A stretch of 9,796 bases of DNA from an uncultured Capnocytophaga sp. (GCA_905372595.1 CAJPPS010000032.1:1-9796); one strand, 5' to 3'. Counted from the first letter of the stretch, positions 1-6,869 are shown. Program-made: numbers and translations. Notes: generated by a model not told the origin, from the sequence alone.

Positions 1-1661
1 ATTTAAAATCAATCACTTATAAGAGATATTGGCTAGACTCAATTTCTACTATTCTCATTCCTACCGATTGGGAAGTGACTAATAATGACCGTTTTTTGGC
101 TAGGTCAGCAGATGATAAGGCAAATCTTACAGTGATGAGTTCAGAAGAACCCCTTAAAGGTGAAATCACCAAGCGGTTCTTTGAGAATCTCAAGGGAGAT
201 TTCTTCAAAGAGTATGAAAGAGAAGGTTTTACAGCACTTGATGAAACGGTTGCTAATGAGCGATATATCAGTAAAACTTTCCAGACTTATGATGAAGTAG
301 AGTATCATTTCACTTGTGCTAAGAAACTAGAGGATAAGGCAATCATCTCTGAGATTATTCTTCGTCATAAAGATGTATATAGCCTTGAGGTAAGGGAGCT
401 AGTGGATAAAATAGGAATGAGCATACAATATGTGGCTGATTTCACCCGCCTTTTCGCTGAGAGGTTGATTACTAAGAACCCTAATGTGCAGGTAAGAAGC
501 ACCAAAGGGCTCGAAATAGAATGGATGCTTAAGAGCGAACCAGGGCAGCTTATTACCAGCTTTCTGGATAATGCTTATGCAGAATATATGCATAGGAGTG
601 ATTTTTATCTCAGTGAAATTATTGAGAAATATGCTACTTCTATCCTAGAGACTATACCTAAGGAAAAACCTAAAGCACAACCTAAGCCACAAACGCCTCC
701 TGCACCGGAGAAACCGAAGGAAGCTCCGAAAGTAGTTGTTCCAGAACCTCCTAAGGAAGCTCCAAAGGCAAAAGAAGAGCCTGTAATCGTAGCGGCTCCT
801 CCAAAAGAAGAGCCTAAGCCAGAGGCACCAAAAGAAGCTAAAAAAGAACCAGTTGCACCTGCTAAAGAAGAAAAGGTAACTGCTCCTAAGGAAGAGCCTA
901 AAGTAGAAACTCCAGCTCCTAAGGAAGAGCACAAAGAACCTGTATTCCCAGATGTAAAAGAATTTGTTCCGGAGCCTCCTAAAGAAGCACCAAAAGCAAA
1001 AGAACCACCTGTTGCTCCTCAAGAAACGCCTGTTAAGGAACAACCTGCTCAAAAAACACAGCCAGTTTCTGAGAAAGAAGCTCCTAAGGTAGAGCCTGTA
1101 ACTCATTCTGATGATCAGCAGGTAACTTCAGGAGGACTTGTCATTAGGAAAGAAGAGATATTCCCTCTTGTGCGTAAGGCTACTTTTATAGAAGAGCTCA
1201 AAGAGGAAATACCTGACTTGCTCTATGAAAATATTAATAGTGAATTAGGAGTTATCTATCTGGTTCGCAATGAAGGAATCAGCCTTACACAAGGTGATTT
1301 AAAAGGCTTGATGCTGGATAGGCTGGCACTCAAATCATTGGCTGTACAAAATCTTATTGATCAGATAGAAGTAGGAGTGGATGAAGAAGGAAGCCGATAT
1401 ACAATTGTTGCAGATGGACGCTTTGAGGCTAGCTTCTTAGTGGTATCCGAACTGTGGTCAAAAGATAATATTCCTGTAGAAGGAACCATTATTATAGGCG
1501 TTCCTTCTAATAATGTGTTACTTATCACAGGAAGTGCAAATCCTAATGATATGAATTGGATTCGCCATAGAGTAGCACAGGCTTATGTAGAAAGTAAGAT
1601 TCCTATTTCTGATAAGCTATTTGAGATAAAAGGAAACGCACTTATTCCTATGGAGATGTAA
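1..1661 (+). CDS. Partial CDS (5' end outside window): PsbP/DUF1795-like region, P/K/E/A linker and DUF1444-like domain
   Basis: The product has no signal peptide within the visible part and is probably cytoplasmic. The frame stays open from the left edge (first full codon at 3). A GTG at 75 could be called as the start, but the codons before it read as protein (YWLDSISTILIPTDWEV), so the gene very likely begins upstream. Residues here are numbered from that GTG. The first ~120 residues resemble PsbP/DUF1795-type folds (weak, by eye). Residues ~122-193 look like the helical N-terminal part of DUF1444. Residues ~195-345 are a Pro/Lys/Glu/Ala-rich linker. Residues ~355-528 resemble the main DUF1444 part (as in Bacillus YtpQ), with FPLVR, VADGRFEASFLV, SELW, VPSNNVLL and a C-terminal SDKLFEIKG. 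The DUF1444 function is unknown. The next gene starts 5 nt after the stop, suggesting an operon. DUF1444 call about 0.65. Confidence 0.85.
   Translation, partial: LKSITYKRYWLDSISTILIPTDWEVTNNDRFLARSADDKANLTVMSSEEPLKGEITKRFFENLKGDFFKEYEREGFTALDETVANERYISKTFQTYDEVEYHFTCAKKLEDKAIISEIILRHKDVYSLEVRELVDKIGMSIQYVADFTRLFAERLITKNPNVQVRSTKGLEIEWMLKSEPGQLITSFLDNAYAEYMHRSDFYLSEIIEKYATSILETIPKEKPKAQPKPQTPPAPEKPKEAPKVVVPEPPKEAPKAKEEPVIVAAPPKEEPKPEAPKEAKKEPVAPAKEEKVTAPKEEPKVETPAPKEEHKEPVFPDVKEFVPEPPKEAPKAKEPPVAPQETPVKEQPAQKTQPVSEKEAPKVEPVTHSDDQQVTSGGLVIRKEEIFPLVRKATFIEELKEEIPDLLYENINSELGVIYLVRNEGISLTQGDLKGLMLDRLALKSLAVQNLIDQIEVGVDEEGSRYTIVADGRFEASFLVVSELWSKDNIPVEGTIIIGVPSNNVLLITGSANPNDMNWIRHRVAQAYVESKIPISDKLFEIKGNALIPMEM
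657..1109 (+). repeat. Low-complexity Pro/Lys/Glu/Ala linker with an internal 13-residue repeat
   Basis: About 150 residues consist almost entirely of P, K, E, A, V, Q and T, with repeated units of the form PPKEAPK, PKEEPK and APKEE. The 13-residue unit VPEPPKEAPKAKE occurs twice without a change, encoded at 738-776 and 966-1004. The two DNA copies differ only at five synonymous positions. The segment should be disordered and extended, and it separates the two parts of the surrounding protein. Such coding repeats are prone to length variation between strains. Confidence 0.85.
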
Positions 1662-1666
1662 TTTCT

Positions 1667-2215
1667 ATGAGAAAGTTCTTTTACCTGATAGCTCTCTGTA
1701 TTCCGTTAATTATCTCTGCACAAGAGGATGATGGGAATATTCTTTTGCCTAAAAGTCGTAAGAATACAAATCCTTTTGAGAACTGGACTTTAGGAGGAAA
1801 TGTAGGCTTCTCCGTAGGAGGAAGTCTCTGGGGAATCTCTGTAGCTCCTCGTTTGGGGTATAAGCTCACAGAATCTCTAGAGCTTGCTTTTAAGGTTAAT
1901 TATAATTATCAAGGAGGGAAAAATGTACAATATCAGTTCTTAGGCTTAGGTCCCTCTTTGAACTATTATTTTCTTAGGAGTGCCTACGGACAGGTTTCCT
2001 ATCAGCACTATTTTATTTCTCAGAAATTCAGTGGAAATAGCCGTTCCTATCCCTTAGAGGAATCTGCTCTTTACTTGGGAGCTGGATATCTACAACCTTT
2101 GGGAGGGAATACCTATGCTCAATTAGGATTTACCTATAATGTGTTATATAAAAAGGACAAAAGTATCTTCTCTTCAGGTTTTGCTCCCTCTGTAGGGATT
2201 ATAATAGGTCTCTAG
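1667..2215 (+). CDS. Small secreted outer-membrane beta-barrel-like protein, unknown function
   Basis: This 182-residue protein starts with a clear signal peptide: MRK, a hydrophobic core (FFYLIALCIPLII) and a likely cut after SA at residue 18, leaving Gln at +1, as is common in Bacteroidota. After ~20 polar residues it alternates short aromatic/Gly-rich strands and turns (LGGNVGFSVGG, VAPRLGYKL, LELAFKVNYNY, LGLGPSLNYYF, GQVSYQHYF, ALYLGAGYLQPLGG, YAQLGFTYNVLY, FAPSVGIIIGL). That is the pattern of an eight-stranded outer-membrane barrel or PorT/OmpW-like porin fold. The family was not recognised. It starts 5 nt after the upstream stop, so co-translation with the DUF1444-like gene is likely. 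A role in the same envelope process as the downstream acyltransferase is inference only. Confidence 0.8.
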   Translation: MRKFFYLIALCIPLIISAQEDDGNILLPKSRKNTNPFENWTLGGNVGFSVGGSLWGISVAPRLGYKLTESLELAFKVNYNYQGGKNVQYQFLGLGPSLNYYFLRSAYGQVSYQHYFISQKFSGNSRSYPLEESALYLGAGYLQPLGGNTYAQLGFTYNVLYKKDKSIFSSGFAPSVGIIIGL

Positions 2216-2250
2216 AATGAAGAGCAACAAATTAGGATAAGCAATACCCG

Positions 2251-3912
2251 ATGGATTGGATATATGATATATTTGAATTTTCCAAGAAGCACCCACTGGA
2301 TTTTACCCAGATGAGTTTTTGGGTATTTTTTGTCATTGTATATGCTATTTTCGCACTTATCTACAAGCGAATATTTGCAAGAAATCTTTTCTTGTTTCTA
2401 GTAAGTTGCTTCTTTTACTATAAAACTAGTGGGCTTTTTGTACTTCTATTGATCTTCAGTACTATTACAGATTTCTATTTTGGAAGGCAGATAGATAGAA
2501 GCTCTCATCCACAATGGCGTAAGGGATATGTCATAGCTAGTGTATTTTTGAACTTGCTAGTGCTTAGCTATTTCAAATATGCCTATTTCTTTACAGACGC
2601 CTATAATATACTATTCCATACGGAACATAAGGTATTTAATTACTTAGCTTATTGGGGAAATGGTTTCCGCTCACAGGGGGCTTTTTCAGTAGATGAAATT
2701 ATTCTTCCTGTAGGAATTTCTTTCTATACTTTTCAAACAATTAGTTATACAGTAGATATTTACAGAGGAAAGCTCAAATCACTTGCATCCATCTTGGATT
2801 TTGGGTTATATGTAACATTCTTTCCGCAATTGGTGGCGGGACCTATCGTAAGAGCAGAAGAGTTTGTTCCTCAAATACTAAAGCCTACGAAAATAGGTCT
2901 TGCCGATTTTAATAAGGCTACATTTTTTATTTTCAAGGGATTGATAAAAAAGATGCTCTTTGCCAATTATATAGCAGTTCAGTTTCTGGATGCTGTTTTT
3001 GATATGCCTACTATGTATTCTGGATTCACCAATCTAATGGCGTTGGTAGGATATTCTTTGCAGGTATATGGGGACTTCGCTGGTTATACAGATATTGCTA
3101 TAGGGCTAGCTCTTCTTTTAGGATTTGAGCTTCCAAAGAACTTTAATGCTCCCTATAAGGCAACCAGTACAGGAGATTTCTGGAAGCGATGGCATATTTC
3201 TCTCTCCACTTGGCTAAAGGACTATCTGTATATTCCTTTGGGGGGAAATCGAACAGGTTCGTGGGGCTCAGTGATTATCTCTTTACTTTTTATCATAGTA
3301 GCACTTATTGCGATAGGGAATCCTTATTTCTCCCTTTTCGCAGGAATACTCTTGGTAGGGGGAACACTTCTAGCTCTAAAAAATGAGCGATTTCAGCAAT
3401 ATATTACTACCAATATAAACCTAATGCTCACAATGCTTCTGGGAGGGTTATGGCATGGTGCCTCTTGGAAATATATCCTTTGGGGAGGGATTAATGGCTT
3501 GGGAATTGTCTTCTATAAGCTTTGGAGAAAGGTAAGTCCTTACGAGCATTCTACACATTGGTTAGCTCATTTTTGGAAAGTATTCTCTACATTTATATTT
3601 ATTGTTTTCGTACGCTTGTACTTTAGAGGAGCGGATATGGAACGTATAAATCAGTGGTATGAGCAAGTATGGAATCATTTTGACTTAACAGGGAGTGGAG
3701 AAGTAATATGGTACTTTAAGGAAGCCTTTGTAGTGATGTTTGTAGGCTATTTGGTACATTGGTTACCAGAATCTCTTAAGCTTAGGATAGAGAATGCTTA
3801 TTACAAAAGCCCTCTATGGGTCAAAATTCTTATAATGGTAGGAGTAACAGTTATCTGCTATCAGACATATACTTCAGGTTCTTCACAAGCCTTTATCTAC
3901 TTCCAATTCTAG
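2251..3912 (+). CDS. MBOAT family O-acyltransferase (AlgI/DltB-like)
   Basis: This is a polytopic inner-membrane enzyme expected to move an acyl group onto an extracytoplasmic hydroxyl, as AlgI and DltB do for alginate and teichoic acid. The substrate here is unknown. Family motifs in order are PVGISFYTFQTISYTVDIYRG (starting at residue 153, written in full only to position 173), FFPQLVAGPIVR (190-201), GYSLQVYGDFAGYTD, NAPYKATSTGDFWKRWHISLS with His315, LKDYLYIPLGGNR (323-334), and GGLWHGASW with the presumed catalytic His402. At 553 residues it is longer than usual (~460-500). Two hydrophobic segments (~340-356 and ~361-376) lie between GGNR and GGLWHG, where many AlgI/DltB proteins have a short loop. 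No SGNH/AlgJ-type partner is adjacent; both neighbours encode small secreted barrels. A weak AGGAT precedes the ATG. No D-alanylation genes are present, so dltB is not assigned. Confidence 0.93.
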   Translation: MDWIYDIFEFSKKHPLDFTQMSFWVFFVIVYAIFALIYKRIFARNLFLFLVSCFFYYKTSGLFVLLLIFSTITDFYFGRQIDRSSHPQWRKGYVIASVFLNLLVLSYFKYAYFFTDAYNILFHTEHKVFNYLAYWGNGFRSQGAFSVDEIILPVGISFYTFQTISYTVDIYRGKLKSLASILDFGLYVTFFPQLVAGPIVRAEEFVPQILKPTKIGLADFNKATFFIFKGLIKKMLFANYIAVQFLDAVFDMPTMYSGFTNLMALVGYSLQVYGDFAGYTDIAIGLALLLGFELPKNFNAPYKATSTGDFWKRWHISLSTWLKDYLYIPLGGNRTGSWGSVIISLLFIIVALIAIGNPYFSLFAGILLVGGTLLALKNERFQQYITTNINLMLTMLLGGLWHGASWKYILWGGINGLGIVFYKLWRKVSPYEHSTHWLAHFWKVFSTFIFIVFVRLYFRGADMERINQWYEQVWNHFDLTGSGEVIWYFKEAFVVMFVGYLVHWLPESLKLRIENAYYKSPLWVKILIMVGVTVICYQTYTSGSSQAFIYFQF

Positions 3913-3926
3913 AAATTCTATAGAAT
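3907..3926. repeat. Two adjacent perfect palindromes after the MBOAT stop
   Basis: TTCTAGAA (3907-3914, spanning the MBOAT stop codon) and ATTCTATAGAAT (3915-3926) lie back to back in the 30-nt gap before the next gene. Both are perfect palindromes. They are short and AT-rich, with no T-run behind them, so a terminator is unlikely. They might be an operator, an mRNA processing hairpin or chance. Confidence 0.35.
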
Positions 3927-3942
3927 CCAAAATATAAAACTT

Positions 3943-4362
3943 ATGAAAAAACTCTTTTTTGTATTTGTCTTTACTCTTTTTCCTTTCCTGACCAAAGCAC
4001 AATTGGGAGTTCGTACAGCTTATACTTTTACAGATAAGGTTTATCATTACGGATTTGCAGGTGTTTCTTCGAATAGTGATCCTTTCTATGGAGGTTTTTC
4101 ATATTATGGAGGCGCTCATATAGGGAGTCATAAAGGGAAGGTGCAGTTTGTCCCTGAGATAGGAGCAGAGCTTTATATGATGCTTTTCGGAATAGGACTT
4201 TCAGCAAATACCCACGCCATCACGCCCCGTGCAGGGATATCTTTCTTTAACAAATATCAACTACAAGCAGGCTATTCCTTGCCACTAAGGGAAGGAGCTA
4301 CCTTTGAGGGATTTACCCTAAGTTTCGTTATCAATATATTTGGAGGAATGTCCCCTTGGTAG
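3943..4362 (+). CDS. Small secreted beta-strand-rich, probable outer-membrane protein
   Basis: This 139-residue protein has a strong signal peptide (MKKLFFVFVFTLFPFLTKA), with the predicted cut after residue 19 leaving Gln at +1. The mature ~120 residues are rich in Gly, Tyr and Phe and alternate like barrel strands (LGVRTAYTFTD, YGFAGVSS, YGGFSYYGGAHIG, VQFVPEIGAELYMMLFGIGLSA, ITPRAGISFF, YQLQAGYSLPL, FEGFTLSFVINIFGG). The family was not recognised, and it shares no obvious sequence with the other small barrel protein before the MBOAT gene. It lies 30 nt after the MBOAT stop, and the next ATG follows its stop by 2 nt, so it probably belongs to the same transcript. It could be a small outer-membrane barrel or a periplasmic beta-rich protein. 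Confidence 0.75.
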   Translation: MKKLFFVFVFTLFPFLTKAQLGVRTAYTFTDKVYHYGFAGVSSNSDPFYGGFSYYGGAHIGSHKGKVQFVPEIGAELYMMLFGIGLSANTHAITPRAGISFFNKYQLQAGYSLPLREGATFEGFTLSFVINIFGGMSPW

Positions 4363-4364
4363 AA

Positions 4365-4430
4365 ATGAAAACATTTGATAGCTTTTCCGCTTTAGCAGAT
4401 GCCTTACAAAAGGATGAATGCTCTTTTTAG
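4365..4430 (+). other. Short ORF (21 aa), probably the displaced N-terminus of the next gene
   Basis: An ATG 2 nt after the previous stop reads MKTFDSFSALADALQKDECSF and then TAG. The peptide looks like a normal soluble helical N-terminus. One extra T in the run of five T's at 4424-4428 would join it in frame to the following protein as ...KDECSF-LEDESHYV.... The simplest reading is a one-base deletion, a sequencing error in the homopolymer, or less likely a -1 frameshift during translation. It could instead be an unrelated leader peptide. Confidence 0.5.
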
Positions 4431-4963
4431 AAGATGAAAGTCACTATGTTAGGCAACTAATGAGGTTTCCTATTGAAGAACTCTCTACCTATCCTTATCT
4501 TTTATTTGATGCGCTAGATCGTATAGATGCCTCACATACACGTAGCTTTTATGAGATGGCTCCTGCCTATGAAAAACTATATAGAGACTTCTCTTATTGG
4601 GTATGTAACCTCATTTCTATCTTTCCTGAAAAAGAAAAAGCATTAGAGGCTATTTCAGAGGATATGCTCTTGGAAATCACTCGGCTTACTCCCAAGCAAG
4701 CTATTCTCATAGCCCAAGCTTACAAAGAACAATATCCTAAACTAAAGAATACCATTACCAATAAGACTGAACTTCAGCTACACTTTGATGTAACAGGAGA
4801 GAAAGCTTGGATTGTAGAAGGAGAAGAGGAGCTTTTTGGAGAGATATGGGATTTTTATTATGTAATTTCCGATGCTACAGGGGAGGTGGAATATACTTTT
4901 AATCACCACGGCACACGAGATCCTCACCTAAGAGAACACTCCTATCAGAAGAAAAAGGAGTAA
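4418..4963 (+). CDS. Hypothetical cytoplasmic protein, 181 aa, 5' end doubtful
   Basis: I do not recognise this family. There is no signal peptide or membrane segment. Residues 1-~110 look helical and acidic/aromatic (YVRQLMRFPIEEL, YPYLLFDALDRID, EKLYRDFSYWVCNLISIF, LTPKQAILIAQAYKEQYP). Residues ~115-165 look like beta strands (TELQLHFDVTGEKAWIVEG, EIWDFYYVISDATGEVEYTFNHHG). The tail is charged (HLREHSYQKKKE). ATG 4418 is the only start available because TGA lies immediately upstream in frame. However, a better-placed ATG at 4365 in another frame, 2 nt after the preceding stop, suggests the original protein was ~18-20 residues longer and that the frame was shifted at 4424-4428. It is last in the five-gene run, before glnS with its own promoter-like element. 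Confidence 0.65.
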   Translation: MLFLEDESHYVRQLMRFPIEELSTYPYLLFDALDRIDASHTRSFYEMAPAYEKLYRDFSYWVCNLISIFPEKEKALEAISEDMLLEITRLTPKQAILIAQAYKEQYPKLKNTITNKTELQLHFDVTGEKAWIVEGEEELFGEIWDFYYVISDATGEVEYTFNHHGTRDPHLREHSYQKKKE

Positions 4964-4972
4964 TAGAGGATG

Positions 4973-4999
4973 AATTTCTTAGGATAAATTGATTTTTTT
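4973..4999 (+). terminator. Weak candidate terminator before glnS
   Basis: AATTT (4973-4977) and AAATT (4986-4990) can pair around an 8-nt loop, followed after GA by seven T's (4993-4999). The all-A/T five-pair stem is very weak, so termination here is uncertain. The T-tract also lies directly before the glnS -7 element and could simply be part of that promoter region. Confidence 0.2.
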
Positions 5000-5002
5000 A
5001 GC

Positions 5003-5010
5003 TATCTTTG
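5003..5010 (+). promoter_or_regulatory. Bacteroidota-type -7 promoter element for glnS
   Basis: TATCTTTG matches the known Bacteroidota housekeeping -7 consensus TAnnTTTG, and it sits in the 118-nt gap before glnS at the expected place. Transcription would start a few bases downstream, giving a leader of roughly 65 nt. I see no good -33 element: the nearest TTG (4989-4991) is only 11 nt away, closer than the usual 17-23. The element marks glnS as a separate transcription unit from the five genes before it. Confidence 0.55.
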
Positions 5011-5081
5011 CAATTCTAAAACAAAACTTTCTTGAAAGAAAAAATACCTTACAGAAATCTAACATTTAATACCTAAAAAAT

Positions 5082-6770
5082 ATGTCTGAAGAAATTAAAG
5101 AAAGATCTAATAATTTTATAGAAAATATCATTGAGGAAGACCTCGCAGCAGGCTTCCCAGCCAACGCTTTGCGCTTTCGCTTTCCCCCAGAACCCAATGG
5201 CTACTTGCACCTCGGTCACGCGAGTTCTATCTGCCTCAACTTTGGATTGGGATTGCGCTACAATGCCCCTGTAAATTTGCGTTTTGATGACACCAACCCT
5301 TCTAAAGAAGAACAAGAATATGTAGATGCGATTCGCCGCGATGTAGAGTGGCTCGGATTCAAATGGGATAAAGAATGCTATGCTTCCGACTATTTTCAAG
5401 AGCTTTACGACTGGGCAGTAATGCTCATCAAACAAGGAAAAGCTTATGTCGATAAACAAACCTCTGAAGAAATCGCCGCTCAAAAAGGTACCCCTACGAC
5501 AGCAGGTACCGAGAGCCCCTATCGCAATACCTCTCCTGAGGAAAACCTCGCCCTTTTTGAACGTATGAAAAACGGTGAGTTCGAAAATGGTACCTATGTA
5601 CTCCGCGCCAAAATAGATATGGCATCGCCTAATATGCTAATGCGCGACCCTATCATCTACCGTATTATGAACGCTTCACACCACCGCACAGGCGACAAAT
5701 GGCATATCTACCCTATGTACGACTGGGCTCACGGCGAAAGCGACTACCTCGAACAAATATCACACTCCCTTTGTACATTAGAATTCTTGCCTCACAGAGA
5801 GTTATACGATTGGTTTTTAGATCAAGTATACGACAACACTCGTACCCGTCCTAAGCAACGTGAGTTTGCCCGCCGCAACCTCAGTCACACCATTGTAAGT
5901 AAGCGAAAACTCTTACAATTAGTAACCGAAAATTATGTGGCTGGCTGGGACGATCCTCGTATGCCTACTATCTCTGGTTTGCGCCGCCGTGGGTATACCC
6001 CCGAAGCCATTCGCAAATTCGCCGATACCATTGGTATTGCCAAACGCGAAAACCTCATCGATGTATCGCTATTGGAATTCTGCGTGCGCGAAGACCTCAA
6101 TAAAAAAGCTAACCGCGTAATGGCAGTCCTCGACCCTGTGAAGGTGGTGATTACCAATTATCCTGAGGGGCAAGAAGAATGGCTTGACGCCGAAAATAAT
6201 CCCGAGGTTACCCCTATGACTTTCCGCAAAGTGCCTTTTAGTCGTGAATTGTATATCGAGCGCGACGACTTCCGCGAAGAAGCCGATAAAAAGTATTTTC
6301 GATTGAAATTAGGAGGGGAAGTACGCCTTAAAAATGCTTATATCATCAAAGCTGAAAGTGTCGTAAAAGATGCTCAAGGAAATATTACCGAAATACATTG
6401 CACTTACGACCCCGAAAGCCGCAGTGGTAGTGGTAGTGAGGCGAGCACTCGTAAGGTAAAAGGTACACTTCACTGGGTGTCTGTTCCTCACGCAGTCCCT
6501 GCAGAGGTACGTCTCTACGACCGCCTTTTCACTATAGCAGAGCCAGACCGCCAAGAGGATAGTTTTTTGAATTATATCAATCCTAATTCTCTCAAAGTAA
6601 TTACTGCTTATGTAGAACCTAGTCTGCAGACTGTCCAAGCAGGATACACTGTACAGTTCCAGCGACTTGGCTATTTCTGTGTGGATACAGATAGTACTAC
6701 CCAGAAGCTTGTATTTAATAAAACCGTTGGCTTAAAAGATACTTGGGAAAAGGTAAAAAGCGAGGAGTAA
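5082..6770 (+). CDS. glnS: Glutaminyl-tRNA synthetase
   Basis: This class I aminoacyl-tRNA synthetase charges tRNA-Gln with glutamine using ATP in the cytoplasm. The 562 residues compare with ~554 in E. coli, so it is full length. The HIGH-type ATP motif is PEPNGYLHLGH (36-46) and the KMSKS-type motif is VSKRK (272-276). Other family blocks are NLRFDDTNP, RDPIIYRI, YPMYDWAHGESDYLEQISHSL, WDDPRMPTISGLRRRG and the anticodon-binding barrel region (KVKGTLHWV, VRLYDRLF, FQRLGYFCVD). GlnRS rather than GluRS is supported by PEPNGYLHLGH and the C-terminal beta-barrel domains. No Yqey tail is present. The codons for much of the gene (about 5150-6500) are rich in CGC, GCC and CTC, unlike both neighbours, whereas its ends are AT-rich. 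ATG 5082 fits the upstream promoter. Confidence 0.98.
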   Translation: MSEEIKERSNNFIENIIEEDLAAGFPANALRFRFPPEPNGYLHLGHASSICLNFGLGLRYNAPVNLRFDDTNPSKEEQEYVDAIRRDVEWLGFKWDKECYASDYFQELYDWAVMLIKQGKAYVDKQTSEEIAAQKGTPTTAGTESPYRNTSPEENLALFERMKNGEFENGTYVLRAKIDMASPNMLMRDPIIYRIMNASHHRTGDKWHIYPMYDWAHGESDYLEQISHSLCTLEFLPHRELYDWFLDQVYDNTRTRPKQREFARRNLSHTIVSKRKLLQLVTENYVAGWDDPRMPTISGLRRRGYTPEAIRKFADTIGIAKRENLIDVSLLEFCVREDLNKKANRVMAVLDPVKVVITNYPEGQEEWLDAENNPEVTPMTFRKVPFSRELYIERDDFREEADKKYFRLKLGGEVRLKNAYIIKAESVVKDAQGNITEIHCTYDPESRSGSGSEASTRKVKGTLHWVSVPHAVPAEVRLYDRLFTIAEPDRQEDSFLNYINPNSLKVITAYVEPSLQTVQAGYTVQFQRLGYFCVDTDSTTQKLVFNKTVGLKDTWEKVKSEE

Positions 6771-6795
6771 GAATAGTTTTATCAAATAATACAAA

Positions 6796-6819
6796 CTCTT
6801 GTTCAGGAAAACACAAGAG
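6796..6819 (+). repeat. Inverted repeat (hairpin 1) downstream of glnS
   Basis: CTCTTGT (6796-6802) is followed after 10 nt by its exact reverse complement ACAAGAG (6813-6819). It could form a 7-bp hairpin in the glnS 3' untranslated region. There is no T-run behind it, so a classical intrinsic terminator is not supported. Its right arm overlaps the left arm of a second hairpin. Confidence 0.4.
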
Positions 6820-6869
6820 AGTGAGATTACTACTTCAACTAAGACAGAAAGGCTAATAATCTCATTCTT
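6817..6869 (+). repeat. Inverted repeat (hairpin 2) between glnS and the DUF262 gene
   Basis: TGAGATTA (6822-6829) is the exact reverse complement of TAATCTCA (6857-6864), separated by 27 nt. With two G-U pairs the stem extends to 6817-6829 with 6857-6869. It shares 6817-6819 with hairpin 1, so the two structures exclude each other. Apart from these repeats, the gap 6771-6949 holds no gene or convincing -7 promoter element; its last part is AT-rich with AGGAA before the next ATG. Confidence 0.35.

Noticed and set aside
645..1106. Two long antisense reading frames opposite the Pro/Lys/Glu/Ala linker (605-934 and 645-1106)
   Set aside because: They are Ser/Gly-rich or Arg/Phe/Leu-rich mirror images of the low-complexity codons and have no domain-like sequence; the + strand frame carries recognisable domains on both sides.
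2217..2240. Seven-residue minigene (MKSNKLG) between the first barrel gene and the MBOAT gene
   Set aside because: It is too short to judge, with no regulatory structure around it; chance is the simplest explanation.
2268..2275. TATATTTG matching the -7 promoter consensus
   Set aside because: It lies inside the first codons of the MBOAT gene, downstream of its ATG. Such a loose motif is expected by chance a few times in AT-rich DNA.
2251..3912. Assignment of the MBOAT gene as dltB or algI
   Set aside because: No dltA/C/D or alginate genes are in the window, and MBOAT substrates cannot be read from motifs alone.
5073..5483. Antisense frame over the start of glnS
   Set aside because: It is a codon shadow of a strongly conserved glnS region, with no independent support.
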